Assembly (NCBI RefSeq): GCF_000015245.1
Contig: NC_008700.1
Location: 3,980,501-4,044,500, forward strand
DNA length: 64,000 nucleotides
Direction: 5' to 3'
DNA from: Shewanella amazonensis SB2B
GTDB taxonomy: Bacteria; Pseudomonadota; Gammaproteobacteria; Enterobacterales; Shewanellaceae
The position numbers were made by a program, and so were the translations under genes. Below are positions 18,293 to 27,458 of this stretch, one piece after another. How positions within the stretch are numbered: position 1 is the first letter of the stretch; every line of letters begins with the position of its first letter. The notes beneath the pieces are model-generated. The model was not told where the DNA came from, made no database searches, and saw nothing but the letters and a program-made list of their open reading frames with translations.

Positions 18293-19359
18293 TGACCGTA
18301 GCTCCTTAATGCCAGGCCACAGGCAACCATGTATTTACTGATACTGGGTTGCAAGGTGGATTTAACAGAATCGTCGGCATGCAAATTTCCCTGCAAAGGG
18401 TCGGCAATTATCGTATGTACACCCAGTTCGTTGGTCAGCAAATTTGCCATACCTTCAAGACGGGAGGTTCCACCGCACAGCACGATGTAATCCACTTTAT
18501 CTCTGCCGCTGGATGTGCAGTAGATTTGCAGCGTTCTCTTTATCTGCTGCAAAAGCTGTGTTTGGAAAGGAGATAACACCTCGAACATATAGTTACGGGG
18601 CAAATCGCCTTCTACTTTGGCTTTTTCAGCTTGCTCATAGGACATGCCGTAAAAAGACAAAATAGATTGAGTGAACTGCTCGCCACCGAAGGCCTGTTCG
18701 CGAGTGAAAGCGGTTTCCCCTTGGTCGACAACAGCAAAGGTGGTCATGTTGGCGCCAATATCGACCATGGCAACGACCTTCTGGCTCGCTCCCTCTGGAA
18801 GTTGGCCAAAAATGAGCTCTGCCGAACGGCCCAGCGCATACCCTTCGATATCGACAACCTTAGTTTCAAGGTCAACTTCGTCCAGCGCATCCACCCTGGC
18901 ATCGATATTCTCTGTTCGACAAGCGCTCAGGAGCACATCGACTTTGCTGGGGTCAATACTGTTAACGCTCAGGGTTTCAAAATCGATGCTGACTTCATCG
19001 AGAGAGTAAGGGATAAGGTTATCGGCTTCGATCTCAATTTGCGCTTCCATTTCAGCTTCGCTTAGCGAAGCATCCATGTAGATCACCTTGGTCATCACCG
19101 CAGACCCAGAGACTGCTACAGCTGCAAATTTGCAACTCTTTGGGAGGGTGCGCCTGAGTTGACGCAAACAATCAACAACGGCCGCAGCATCACGAATGTC
19201 GTGATCGTTTACGGCTCCCTTTTTCACGGGAACAGCAGCGTGACTTACAATTTTATAACCATCAGCCGTCTTGCTCAGCAGAATCGCTTTGACTTCATGG
19301 GAGCCAATGTCGATCCCCACCATCTGCGGAGCCTGACGCTTCCATAGATTTGAAAGCAT
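18280..19359 (-). CDS. pilM: Type IV pilus assembly ATPase-like protein PilM
   Basis: PilM is an FtsA/actin-like cytoplasmic protein that binds ATP and the PilN N-terminus. The 359-residue sequence has the phosphate-1 motif VGIDIGSHEVKAILL, phosphate-2 VAMVDIGANMTTFAVVD and the adenosine motif VLCGGTSRLEG. It is the first gene of pilMNOPQ, divergent from mrcA across 184 bases, as in Vibrio and Pseudomonas. Confidence 0.95.
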   Translation of the reverse strand: MLSNLWKRQAPQMVGIDIGSHEVKAILLSKTADGYKIVSHAAVPVKKGAVNDHDIRDAAAVVDCLRQLRRTLPKSCKFAAVAVSGSAVMTKVIYMDASLSEAEMEAQIEIEADNLIPYSLDEVSIDFETLSVNSIDPSKVDVLLSACRTENIDARVDALDEVDLETKVVDIEGYALGRSAELIFGQLPEGASQKVVAMVDIGANMTTFAVVDQGETAFTREQAFGGEQFTQSILSFYGMSYEQAEKAKVEGDLPRNYMFEVLSPFQTQLLQQIKRTLQIYCTSSGRDKVDYIVLCGGTSRLEGMANLLTNELGVHTIIADPLQGNLHADDSVKSTLQPSISKYMVACGLALRSYGQWRT

Positions 19360-19482
19360 AGTCCATTGTCACTTTAGTTTTAGGTTGCAGAGATAGAGTA
19401 GCACAAAATCAACTCGTTATACTTATTTGTATAGAATGTTTATAGGTTTTACAAATGGCAATTTTTTGACGCTGCTTTTTAC

Positions 19483-19511
19483 TTCACCCTAGCCATTTGC
19501 CCTTATATACT
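19483..19511 (+). promoter_or_regulatory. candidate mrcA promoter
   Basis: TTCACC (19483-19488) and TATACT (19506-19511) are spaced by 17 bases and lie 32 bases before the GTG start of mrcA. Both are 4-5/6 matches to sigma-70 boxes. The rest of this AT-rich divergent region probably also holds the pilM promoter, but I cannot place that one with confidence. Confidence 0.5.
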
Positions 19512-19543
19512 GTGGCCTTCGTAAACTATTTTGGAATTATCTG

Positions 19544-22084
19544 GTGAAGTGGCTAAAACGTATTCTCATTGCCCTCTTTAGTTTAGCCCTACTCGGAGTA
19601 GGCGCTATTATTGCGGCATATTTTTATGTTTTACCTGATCTGCCTGATGTTACGACCCTTAAAACGGTTCAGTTGCAAACACCGCTGAAGATATACAGCC
19701 AGGACGGCAAGCTCATCTCTCAATACGGTGAAAAACGCCGTATTCCAATGAAGCTGGAAGATGTACCCAAGCCGTTGCTTCAGGCTTTTTTGGCCACCGA
19801 GGATGCACGTTTTTACGAGCATCAGGGGATAGACCCCATAGGCATCATTCGTGCCGCCTTTGTGCTTGCCGCTACCGGCGAGAAAAAACAGGGGGCCAGT
19901 ACCATCACCCAACAGGTGGCGCGTAACTTCTTTCTCACCAGAGACAAGACTATTATCCGTAAAGTAAAAGAAATCTTTATTTCTTTTCACATTGAGGAAT
20001 TGCTCACAAAAGATGAAATCCTCGAGCTTTATGTAAACCGTATCTATTTAGGTCAGCGTGCTTATGGTGTAGGTGCAGCGGCGCAGGTTTACTATGGCAA
20101 AGATTTGAAAGATTTATCACTCGCCGAATTGGCGGTGATTGCCGGTCTCCCCAAGGCTCCATCAACACTGAACCCCATTACCTCACCCGAACGAGCGATG
20201 AGTCGCCGTAATATTGTGTTGATGCGGATGCGCGAAGTGGGCTACATCAACGACAGCGAATACCAGCTGGCGATATCCGAACCCAACACCGCCTCTTATC
20301 ATGGCGCTGAGATAGATCTTTATGTGCCTTACGTCTCGGAAATGGCACGGGACTACATGATTCAAAAGTATGGCGAGGAAGAAGCCTATACCGGCGGTTA
20401 TAGCGTATACACCACGGTAGATTCTGAGCTGCAGTTAAAAGCACAGAAAGCGCTGCGTAACAACATATACGCCTATGACGAGCGTCATGGCTATCGCGGC
20501 GCAGCGCAGGTACTGTGGAAAGATGAGGCTCCCGCAACGGATACCATTGTCAGCACCCTGAAAAAAGTCGCATCGGTGCAGGAGTTGGAACCCGCAGCCG
20601 TCATCAATGTGCAGGAACAGCAGGCCACCGTACTGCGAAACAACGGCGAAACCGTCACCCTACCATGGCAAGGCATTCAGTGGGCACGTAAGTTTATCAG
20701 CGACACCCGTCAGGGTGCTGCCCCCAAAACAGCCACCGATGTGCTAACAGCCGGCGAGCGTGTATGGATCCGTCACAATGGAGAAGACTGGCAATTATCC
20801 CAGGTGCCGGAAGTATCCAGTGCCATAGTGTCACTCGATCCCCACAATGGTGCTATCCGTGCTCTGGTTGGAGGTTACAGCTTCAGTCAGAGTCAGTTTA
20901 ACAGGGTCACACAAGCCAAACGCCAGCTTGGTTCCAACATCAAGCCTTTTATCTACGCCGCCACGTTGGAAAAAGGCTATACCCTGGCAACGCTTATCAA
21001 CAATGCGCCCATCAACAAACCTGACTTGAGCCAAGGTACGGCCTGGCGACCCAAAAATTCGCCGGACACTTACACAGGTCCCACCCGTCTGCGAGTTGGC
21101 CTGGCACAGTCGATTAACGTGATGGCCGTCCGGGCACTTCGCTACTCAGGCATAGATGCAACCGTTGAGCTATTGACCCGTTTTGGATTTGATCCCAATG
21201 ATTTGCCACGTAATGAATCACTGGCACTGGGCTCGCCTTCCGTTACACCGCTGCAGGTTGTCAGGGCCTTCACTGTGTTCGCCAACGGTGGTTACCTGGT
21301 TGAACCTTTCTTCATTGACAGAGTCGAGTCTGCCACCGGAAATCTGGTCGAAAAGACTCAGCCAGCATTAGCTTGCGAAGCGCCGATTCCGGAAGAGGTG
21401 TCTGAGGACATGGCGACGACCGAAGCCTCTGCTCCGCCGGCTATGCTGAATGCAGCAACGCCAGCTGATCCTTCCAGTCAATGTGGCGATCCTGCTGCCC
21501 GTTACGCAAATCGGGTGATATCCGAGCAAAATGCATTCCTTATTACCGAAGCGCTCAAGAGTGTGATTTGGGGTGGCGGTGACTTCAGTAAGGGCACTGG
21601 TTGGAATGGTACCGCATGGCGCGCTGCTCGTTTGCTGAAACGCCATGATATTGCTGGTAAAACGGGTACAACTAACGAGTCTCGCGATACCTGGTTCAGT
21701 GGTTTTAATCCTGATTTGGTGACCACTGTTTGGGTTGGCTTTGACGATCATGGCCGCGAGCTTGGCCGTACTGCCTGGAACGCCAATGGCGCCAAAGACC
21801 AGATATCCGGGGCAGAGGCGGGCGCGAAAACTGCAGGTCCTGCCTGGAACGAATTTATGTTTATGGCGCTTGCAGACACGCCAGAAAAGCCCATGCCGGT
21901 CCCTGCAGGCATAGTCTCTGCCCGTATCGATTACAGTTCGGGCAAGCTGAGCCGCCGCACCGACTACACAAGCGGATTTGAATACTTTGCCGCTGGTACA
22001 GTGCCAACAGATTACGCCAATTCTGCCATCGCCGAAGATGACACTACGGCCCCGGAAACAACCGCTGACGACCTGTTTCAGTAA
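19544..22084 (+). CDS. mrcA: Penicillin-binding protein 1A (bifunctional transglycosylase/transpeptidase)
   Basis: PBP1A polymerises and cross-links peptidoglycan from lipid II. The 846-residue protein starts at GTG with an inner-membrane anchor (about 8-30). The GT51 domain follows (catalytic Glu86 in ATEDARFYEHQG; GASTITQQVARNFF; ELYVNRIYLGQRAYGVGAAA). An OB-like insert lies at about 330-420. The transpeptidase domain has the active-site Ser in GSNIKPF, the SIN motif in SQSINVM and the KTGTT motif. Length matches E. coli PBP1A (850). Its activator LpoA is encoded at 1.7 kb. Confidence 0.96.
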   Translation: MKWLKRILIALFSLALLGVGAIIAAYFYVLPDLPDVTTLKTVQLQTPLKIYSQDGKLISQYGEKRRIPMKLEDVPKPLLQAFLATEDARFYEHQGIDPIGIIRAAFVLAATGEKKQGASTITQQVARNFFLTRDKTIIRKVKEIFISFHIEELLTKDEILELYVNRIYLGQRAYGVGAAAQVYYGKDLKDLSLAELAVIAGLPKAPSTLNPITSPERAMSRRNIVLMRMREVGYINDSEYQLAISEPNTASYHGAEIDLYVPYVSEMARDYMIQKYGEEEAYTGGYSVYTTVDSELQLKAQKALRNNIYAYDERHGYRGAAQVLWKDEAPATDTIVSTLKKVASVQELEPAAVINVQEQQATVLRNNGETVTLPWQGIQWARKFISDTRQGAAPKTATDVLTAGERVWIRHNGEDWQLSQVPEVSSAIVSLDPHNGAIRALVGGYSFSQSQFNRVTQAKRQLGSNIKPFIYAATLEKGYTLATLINNAPINKPDLSQGTAWRPKNSPDTYTGPTRLRVGLAQSINVMAVRALRYSGIDATVELLTRFGFDPNDLPRNESLALGSPSVTPLQVVRAFTVFANGGYLVEPFFIDRVESATGNLVEKTQPALACEAPIPEEVSEDMATTEASAPPAMLNAATPADPSSQCGDPAARYANRVISEQNAFLITEALKSVIWGGGDFSKGTGWNGTAWRAARLLKRHDIAGKTGTTNESRDTWFSGFNPDLVTTVWVGFDDHGRELGRTAWNANGAKDQISGAEAGAKTAGPAWNEFMFMALADTPEKPMPVPAGIVSARIDYSSGKLSRRTDYTSGFEYFAAGTVPTDYANSAIAEDDTTAPETTADDLFQ

Positions 22085-22102
22085 GTGTTGAGTGTATAAA
22101 AG

Positions 22103-22124
22103 AAGGGCCTTCGGGCCCTTTTTT
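22103..22124 (+). terminator. rho-independent terminator of mrcA
   Basis: A 7-bp stem (AAGGGCC / GGCCCTT) with a TTCG tetraloop is followed by a T-run, 18 bases past the mrcA stop. Confidence 0.88.
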
Positions 22125-22399
22125 ATTGCTGTTTTTCACCTACAACCTCAGCTGGAGCAATGAATAAGCTCACGCAGTAAGGCGTGGCTTAACCACGCAA
22201 ATCCACTCATAGACAGAGAGCCCTTTGCACCGAGGTGACCGGGCGGACGGGGACTCGTCGCCAAGTAATTCCCTGTTCGGCGCAGATAACCGAGGAGAGA
22301 TAGGGCGAAACGGGGAAATGAAGCAGTTTGCGCTAAGTTGCTCCGAAAAAATTCTCTGTTAGTATATGTATAAATTCACAGTAATCCGGTGCCAAGGCA
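22125..22399 (+). other. intergenic region with several predicted stem-loops, upstream of recG
   Basis: The gap between mrcA and recG is 315 bases and holds no credible ORF. After the terminator there is a perfect 6-bp hairpin (GCGTGG-CTTAA-CCACGC, 22182-22198). A GC-rich stem follows (GGTGAC 22234-22239 with GTCGCC 22257-22262, one G-T pair). Then comes a nested pair, TTCGG 22276-22280 with CCGAG 22290-22294, enclosed by CCCT 22271-22274 with AGGG 22302-22305. From about 22340 the sequence turns AT-rich and promoter-like (TTGCTC 22338, TAGTAT 22360). I recognise no known RNA family; it could be a small RNA or a chance fold. Confidence 0.35.
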
Positions 22400-24475
22400 T
22401 TGCAAAGACTGGATCTTGTTCCCGTAACCGAACTCAAGGGCGTGGCGGCCCGGGTCGCAGAAAAACTCAGTAAACTGGGGGTGAATACCGTCCAGGATTT
22501 ACTGTTTCATCTGCCGCTGCGTTACGAAGACAGAACCCGCATCTATGCCATTGATGAACTTATCCCAGGCACCACAGCCACCATCGAAGCCGAAGTCATT
22601 TCCAGCCAGATCGTCAATGGCCGCAAGCGCATGCTCACCTGCAACGTGCGCGACGCCAGTGGTGGCCTGACCTTACGTTTTTTCAATTTTTCCATGGCGC
22701 AAAAGAATGGCTTGCAGCCAGGCATGACTATCCGCGCCTTTGGGGAAATCCGTACCGGCAAGCATCAGCTGGAAATCATCCATCCGGAATACAAGCTCAC
22801 GGCGGCCGGCGAATCACCTAGCCTGGCCGACACCTTGACGCCCATCTATCCCACTACCGAAGGCCTGAAGCAAGCCAGCTGGATACGGCTTACAGCACAG
22901 GCGCTGGAGCAATTGGAAGAAGGAGGGCTTCCGGAGCTTCTGCCCGAGTCATTACAGCCCAACCGTTTAAGCCTGGCCGATGCCGTGCGCACCCTGCACC
23001 GCCCTCCGGCGGATGCCGAACTGTGGCAGTTGGAGCAAGGCCAGCACCCGGCGCAGCAGCGGCTGGTGCAGGAAGAGCTGCTGGCCCATAACTTAAGCAT
23101 GTTAAAGCTTCGGGAGCGCAGCAATCAGGATGCCGCTGAGCCCTTGGCTGCCACGGGTCAGCTTATCCCCCGTTTTCTTGAGAGCCTGCCATTTGCCCCA
23201 ACCAATGCCCAGTCACGGGTAGTTGCTGAGATCCATGCCGATATGACCAAAGCCACCCCCATGATGCGTCTGGTGCAGGGTGACGTGGGCTCGGGCAAAA
23301 CCCTGGTAGCGGCACTATCTGCGCTGGCGGCCATCGAAAATGGCTGTCAGGTCGCCTTGATGGCCCCCACCGAGCTTTTGGCCGAGCAGCATGCCGCCAA
23401 CTTTGCCCGCTGGTTTGAGCCGCTGGGGCTGAAAGTTGGCTGGCTTGCCGGCAAACTCAAAGGCAAGGCCCGCACTCAAACGCTGGAAGACATCGCCTCC
23501 GGCGCCGCCCAGATGATAGTGGGCACTCACGCCATTTTTCAGGAACAGGTGAGCTTTTCCCGCCTCGCCCTTACCATCATCGACGAGCAGCACCGCTTTG
23601 GCGTACACCAGCGTCTGGGACTGCGTGAAAAAGGCATTCAGCAGGGCTTTTTCCCTCATCAGCTGATCATGACCGCCACCCCCATCCCCCGCACATTGGC
23701 AATGACCGCCTATGCAGATCTCGACACCTCGATTATTGATGAGCTGCCGCCGGGGCGAACTCCCATCACCACGGTTGCCATTCCCGACACCCGCCGGCTG
23801 GATGTGATTGAGCGGGTGCGACAGGCCGCCTTACAGGACAAGCGTCAGGCCTATTGGGTGTGCACCCTGATTGAAGAGTCGGAAGTACTCGAATGTCAGG
23901 CCGCCGAAGACACCGCTGGGGGTCTGAAAGAAGCCCTGCCAGAGCTTGGCATTGGGCTGGTACACGGCCGGATGAAGGGCGCCGAAAAGCAGGCCATCAT
24001 GGCCGACTTCAAAGCAGGCAAGCTCGACTTACTGGTTGCCACCACGGTTATCGAAGTGGGTGTGGATGTGCCCAATGCAAGTTTGATGATAATCGAAAAC
24101 CCCGAACGGCTGGGGCTTGCCCAGTTGCATCAGCTGCGGGGGCGGGTTGGCCGCGGCGCAGTGGCCAGCCACTGCGTACTGCTGTACAAGGCGCCGCTCA
24201 GCTTTACCGCTCAGGCGCGTCTTGGGGTGCTGCGGGAAAGTAACGACGGCTTTGTGATTGCCCAGAAAGATCTGGAGCTGCGTGGCCCCGGCGAGGTGCT
24301 CGGTACGCGCCAGACGGGGCTTGCGCAAATGAAGGTGGCCGATTTGGTACGGGATCAGGCGCTTATTCCCCACATCCAAAAACTGGCGCGGCATCTGATG
24401 ACCCAGGCCCCCGACAATGTGGATGCCATAATTGAGCGTTGGCTTGGCGGCCGCGAGCAATACGTACAGGCCTAG
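22400..24475 (+). CDS. recG: ATP-dependent DNA helicase RecG
   Basis: RecG drives branch migration and fork reversal during recombination and repair. The 691-residue protein has the N-terminal wedge OB-domain (about 1-150, LPLRYEDRTRIY and MLTCNVRDASGGLTLRFFNF). The helicase motifs are Walker A GDVGSGKT, DEQH in IIDEQHRFGVHQR, motif III TATPIPRTLA, and QLRGRVGRGAVASHC. The C-terminal LELRGPGEVLGTRQTG block is RecG-specific. The start is a TTG that aligns with the E. coli N-terminus, preceded by a close AAGG; such a weak start suggests low expression. Confidence 0.95.
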   Translation: MQRLDLVPVTELKGVAARVAEKLSKLGVNTVQDLLFHLPLRYEDRTRIYAIDELIPGTTATIEAEVISSQIVNGRKRMLTCNVRDASGGLTLRFFNFSMAQKNGLQPGMTIRAFGEIRTGKHQLEIIHPEYKLTAAGESPSLADTLTPIYPTTEGLKQASWIRLTAQALEQLEEGGLPELLPESLQPNRLSLADAVRTLHRPPADAELWQLEQGQHPAQQRLVQEELLAHNLSMLKLRERSNQDAAEPLAATGQLIPRFLESLPFAPTNAQSRVVAEIHADMTKATPMMRLVQGDVGSGKTLVAALSALAAIENGCQVALMAPTELLAEQHAANFARWFEPLGLKVGWLAGKLKGKARTQTLEDIASGAAQMIVGTHAIFQEQVSFSRLALTIIDEQHRFGVHQRLGLREKGIQQGFFPHQLIMTATPIPRTLAMTAYADLDTSIIDELPPGRTPITTVAIPDTRRLDVIERVRQAALQDKRQAYWVCTLIEESEVLECQAAEDTAGGLKEALPELGIGLVHGRMKGAEKQAIMADFKAGKLDLLVATTVIEVGVDVPNASLMIIENPERLGLAQLHQLRGRVGRGAVASHCVLLYKAPLSFTAQARLGVLRESNDGFVIAQKDLELRGPGEVLGTRQTGLAQMKVADLVRDQALIPHIQKLARHLMTQAPDNVDAIIERWLGGREQYVQA

Positions 24476-24576
24476 CCTGCATTAAATATTGTTTTTGTTC
24501 AGCCTTGGACTATGGACATCGACCGGCGAACTGGGACAATGGGTGTTTCACGGGTCAGTCGCAACAAGGAACCAAG

Positions 24577-25464
24577 ATGCAAGTCAATCCCGAAGACAGA
24601 ATCACCCCGCAGGAAGAAACCTCCCAGCGCAGCAACCGTCTGTCGGCCCTGCTGATCCTGGCTCTGATAGCCATTGCCGCCGGCCTATGGATGTATTTTA
24701 CCCGCGCACCCGAGCCCGCGCCTGTGGTGGACGTGCCGACAGAAGCCCCCCAGCCAACGCCTCTGCCCGAATCCGCGGTGACTGCAATCGAACCCGAACC
24801 CGAGCCGGAGCCTGAGGCCCAGTTCGAGCCAGAACAAGTGACCAATACACCCGAAGAAGTCATACCTGAAGTCACTGTAGATCCCATTCCTGAGCTGGCA
24901 GAAAGCGATACTTTTGCAACCCAAAAAGCTATCGCATTGGCCGGTAGTCTGCCGGTCGAACCCATCATTGCCCAGCAAGATCTGGTACGCCACTTCGTGG
25001 TCTTTATGGATAACCTGGCCGAAGGCCAGCTGGCACGCAAACAAAGCCCACTCAAGGGCCCTGAAACAAAATTCACCGTCAGCGAAATCACCGCCAAGAC
25101 CTATTTAAACCCCGACAGCTACAAGCGCTACGATTTGTATGCCAATTACATTGCCAATTTAAATGAAGAGAAACTGCTGGAAACTTATGCCCAGATGACA
25201 CCCATGCTGGAGCAGGCCTTCGATGAATTGGGTTACGGTAATGTCAGTTTCAAAGAACGCAGCCTCAAGGCCATCGATCAACTGCTGGCAGCACCCATCA
25301 TCGAATCACCCATAGAACTGGTCACCTTCAGCGTCAACTACAAGTTTGCCGATCCCGAGCTGGAAGCCCTGCCACCGGCACAGAAACTGATGATACGCAT
25401 GGGCCCGACAAACAGTCGCAAGGTGAAAGCCGCGCTGAAGAAACTGCGGCCATTGTTGCAATAA
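24577..25464 (+). CDS. DUF3014 domain-containing membrane-anchored protein
   Basis: The 295-residue product has one transmembrane helix at about 25-42 (ALLILALIAIAAGLWMYF). A long Pro/Glu linker of PEPEPEPE type (about 47-95) follows, then a periplasmic domain typical of DUF3014 (DLVRHFVVFMDNLAEGQLAR, YKRYDLYANYI). Function is unknown. The start is ATG 24577 with AAGGA 6 bases upstream; a longer frame running back into recG is rejected. It follows recG by 101 bases on the same strand. Confidence 0.8.
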   Translation: MQVNPEDRITPQEETSQRSNRLSALLILALIAIAAGLWMYFTRAPEPAPVVDVPTEAPQPTPLPESAVTAIEPEPEPEPEAQFEPEQVTNTPEEVIPEVTVDPIPELAESDTFATQKAIALAGSLPVEPIIAQQDLVRHFVVFMDNLAEGQLARKQSPLKGPETKFTVSEITAKTYLNPDSYKRYDLYANYIANLNEEKLLETYAQMTPMLEQAFDELGYGNVSFKERSLKAIDQLLAAPIIESPIELVTFSVNYKFADPELEALPPAQKLMIRMGPTNSRKVKAALKKLRPLLQ

Positions 25465-25485
25465 AATCCTGTCTTTTAACAACTT

Positions 25486-25515
25486 GCCCCCGGATACCAT
25501 GCGGTCTCCGGGGGC
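25486..25515 (+). terminator. probable terminator after the DUF3014 gene
   Basis: A perfect 9-bp GC-rich stem (GCCCCCGGA / TCCGGGGGC, 12-base loop) is followed by TTCTGTT. The T-tract is poor, so termination may be partial, but it marks the border before the pigment cluster. Confidence 0.6.
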
Positions 25516-25566
25516 TTCTGTTATCAGGGTGTTTTGATATAGAATATTCAGTCCAAAATAGACGGA

Positions 25567-25578
25567 CTTAACATTAAG
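25567..25578. promoter_or_regulatory. palindrome upstream of the aryl-polyene cluster
   Basis: CTTAACATTAAG (5-base arms, 2-base centre) is nested with an overlapping 6-bp dyad, CGGACT (25563-25568) and AGTCCG (25580-25585). It lies about 95 bases before the first cluster gene, just downstream of a TAGAAT box (25540-25545). It may be an operator or leader hairpin. No regulator gene is adjacent. Confidence 0.3.
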
Positions 25579-25672
25579 CAGTCCGCAAAATCGAGCAATA
25601 ACGATTCCTGCCCAATGCGGCTCAAGTGATGGATAACTTACGACGCCTGGCAACAGCGTCAGAGGCAATGCA

Positions 25673-26377
25673 GTGCATTTAACTTTCAGCGTGATGGCGT
25701 GGGGGGGATGGTCCCCGGCTTATCAAGACAGGGATAGCTGGGCCGCTTGGCAAAAATCGCTCTCTGAACCGAGCAGCACTGTTGCGCCTGCGCTGCCTCA
25801 GGTGCCTGCCATGCAGCGTCGTCGCTTTAGCCGTTTGAGCCGCATGATGCTCGACGTGGCTTTCCAGTGCGAACCCGCCCCCCAGTGCCGCAGTGTGTTT
25901 GCCTCACGCCACGGCGAGCTCAATCGCACCATAGACCTGCTCCACAGCGTCATCGTCCGCGAGCCCTTATCCCCCATGGGTTTTAGCCAGTCGGTGCATA
26001 ACACCGCCAGTGGCCTGTTTGGCATACATAGCGACAACCGTGCCGCCTCCACCTCAGTCGCTGCGGGTACAAGAAGCCTGTCTCAAGCCATGATCGAGGC
26101 CTATGCCCAGCTCATTGAAGACCCAAGCCCGCTGCTTTTAGTGTTTGGCGACGACCCTGTGCCGCCGGTCTATAACGACTACACCGAAGAATTCGAACTG
26201 CCACTGGCCTTGGGCATGGTGCTGGCGCCCGCTACCTCCGGCGCCCCAAAGCTGACGCTCACCAACCAACAAAAGCTAGCGCCCATGAGCTACGGTCAGT
26301 TGCTGGCAAGCCTTGCCAAAGGCGAAAACTGCCGGGGCCATCTTTCCGGTTTTGATTGGAGCCTCAATCATGACTGA
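25673..26377 (+). CDS. apeC: Aryl-polyene chain-length factor, ketosynthase-like (ApeC)
   Basis: This is a beta-ketoacyl-synthase-like N-terminal domain protein (PF13723 type), 234 residues and so about half a ketosynthase. The region that would hold the nucleophilic Cys reads STSVAAGTRS (about 127-135) with no Cys, so it cannot condense by itself. In aryl-polyene systems the equivalent ApeC pairs with the ketosynthase ApeO as a chain-length factor. The GTG start has AGAGG 7 bases upstream. It is the first gene of a run reaching to 43.3 kb and overlaps the next gene. Confidence 0.85.
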   Translation: MHLTFSVMAWGGWSPAYQDRDSWAAWQKSLSEPSSTVAPALPQVPAMQRRRFSRLSRMMLDVAFQCEPAPQCRSVFASRHGELNRTIDLLHSVIVREPLSPMGFSQSVHNTASGLFGIHSDNRAASTSVAAGTRSLSQAMIEAYAQLIEDPSPLLLVFGDDPVPPVYNDYTEEFELPLALGMVLAPATSGAPKLTLTNQQKLAPMSYGQLLASLAKGENCRGHLSGFDWSLNHD

Positions 26378-27197
26378 GCACACCCAAAAGCTTGCGCGCC
26401 GCTCGCCCTGTCAGCACCGACTGACCGGACTGGCCTATGTGCCGCGCTGGCTGGGTGGCATGCTGTGCTACATCTGTTTTGGCCTCGGCGGTCTGCTAAG
26501 CTCGCTGACTATCTTACCGCTGCTGAAATACTGGCCCGGCAAACCCGAGGTTCGCATCAAGCGGGTACAAAAAGCCGTGCACCTGATGTTTCGCGGCTTT
26601 GTGCGCATGTTGTCGGCAGCTGGCGTGATAAAACTGGAAACCAAAGAGGTGGAGCGGCTCGCCAATGCCGAAGCCATGCTGGTGATTGCCAACCACCCCA
26701 CCCTGATTGATGTGGTGGTGTTGATAAGCCTGATGCCCAACGCAGGTTGTATCGTAAAACAGGGGCTTTGGCGCAACCCTTTTATGCGTGGCGTGGTGTC
26801 GGCGGCAGGTTATATCCCCAATCGCGGCGCCGAGCTGCTGCTGGATGATTGCCGCGACGTACTCAGCCGTGGTACCAATCTGATTATCTTCCCCGAAGGC
26901 ACCCGTACCGTGCTTGGCGAGCAGATAAACCCCTTTGCGCGTGGCGCGGCCAATATCGCCCTGCGTACCGGCAGTGACATACTTCCTGTGTTGCTGCACA
27001 CCAAGCCCCCTGGTCTGACCAAACAGGACCCCTGGTGGGAAATTCCCCGGCGCACCATTGGCATGACGGTAGAGGTGGGAACACCCATATCCGCCATGGA
27101 CTACAAGGCCGAGGAAGGAGGAGATGCCAGGATGGCGCGGATACTGACCAGGGAAATGGAAAATTATTATAAACAAAGACTTGAAATAGAATTATGA
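26370..27197 (+). CDS. Lysophospholipid-acyltransferase-family protein (ApeD position)
   Basis: The 275-residue PlsC-type acyltransferase has the catalytic HX4D motif NHPTLID (His109, Asp114) and the substrate motif FPEGTRT (about 174-180). One or two hydrophobic helices near 28-50 anchor it to the inner membrane. It occupies the apeD position and probably attaches the aryl-polyene acyl chain to a lipid-like acceptor. The ATG overlaps the apeC stop. A frame starting 57 bases earlier exists but would deepen the overlap. Confidence 0.85.
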   Translation: MTEHTQKLARRSPCQHRLTGLAYVPRWLGGMLCYICFGLGGLLSSLTILPLLKYWPGKPEVRIKRVQKAVHLMFRGFVRMLSAAGVIKLETKEVERLANAEAMLVIANHPTLIDVVVLISLMPNAGCIVKQGLWRNPFMRGVVSAAGYIPNRGAELLLDDCRDVLSRGTNLIIFPEGTRTVLGEQINPFARGAANIALRTGSDILPVLLHTKPPGLTKQDPWWEIPRRTIGMTVEVGTPISAMDYKAEEGGDARMARILTREMENYYKQRLEIEL

Positions 27198-27454
27198 CAT
27201 TACATGACCAAATCAAACAGCTGATCATCGACTGCCTCGACCTGGAAGACGTGACCATTGCTGACATAGAAACCGATGCGCCCCTGTTCGGCGACGGTCT
27301 GGGACTTGACTCCATCGATGCCCTCGAACTGGGTCTGGCTATTAAAAAGCAATTCGATGTAAAGATTGAAGCCAACTCCGACGCGACCAAGGCACACTTC
27401 TACAGCGTGGCAACTCTGGCCAGCTTTATCGAATCTCAGCGTGGTCAGGAGTAA
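27194..27454 (+). CDS. apeE: Acyl carrier protein 1 of the aryl-polyene cluster
   Basis: The 86-residue acidic four-helix carrier has the phosphopantetheine site GLGLDSIDALEL (Ser40). It overlaps the acyltransferase stop by 4 bases and is followed at once by a second carrier. Two ACPs in tandem are standard in aryl-polyene clusters (ApeE, ApeF). The E/F naming follows gene order. Confidence 0.9.
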   Translation: MTLHDQIKQLIIDCLDLEDVTIADIETDAPLFGDGLGLDSIDALELGLAIKKQFDVKIEANSDATKAHFYSVATLASFIESQRGQE

Positions 27455-27458
27455 GGCT

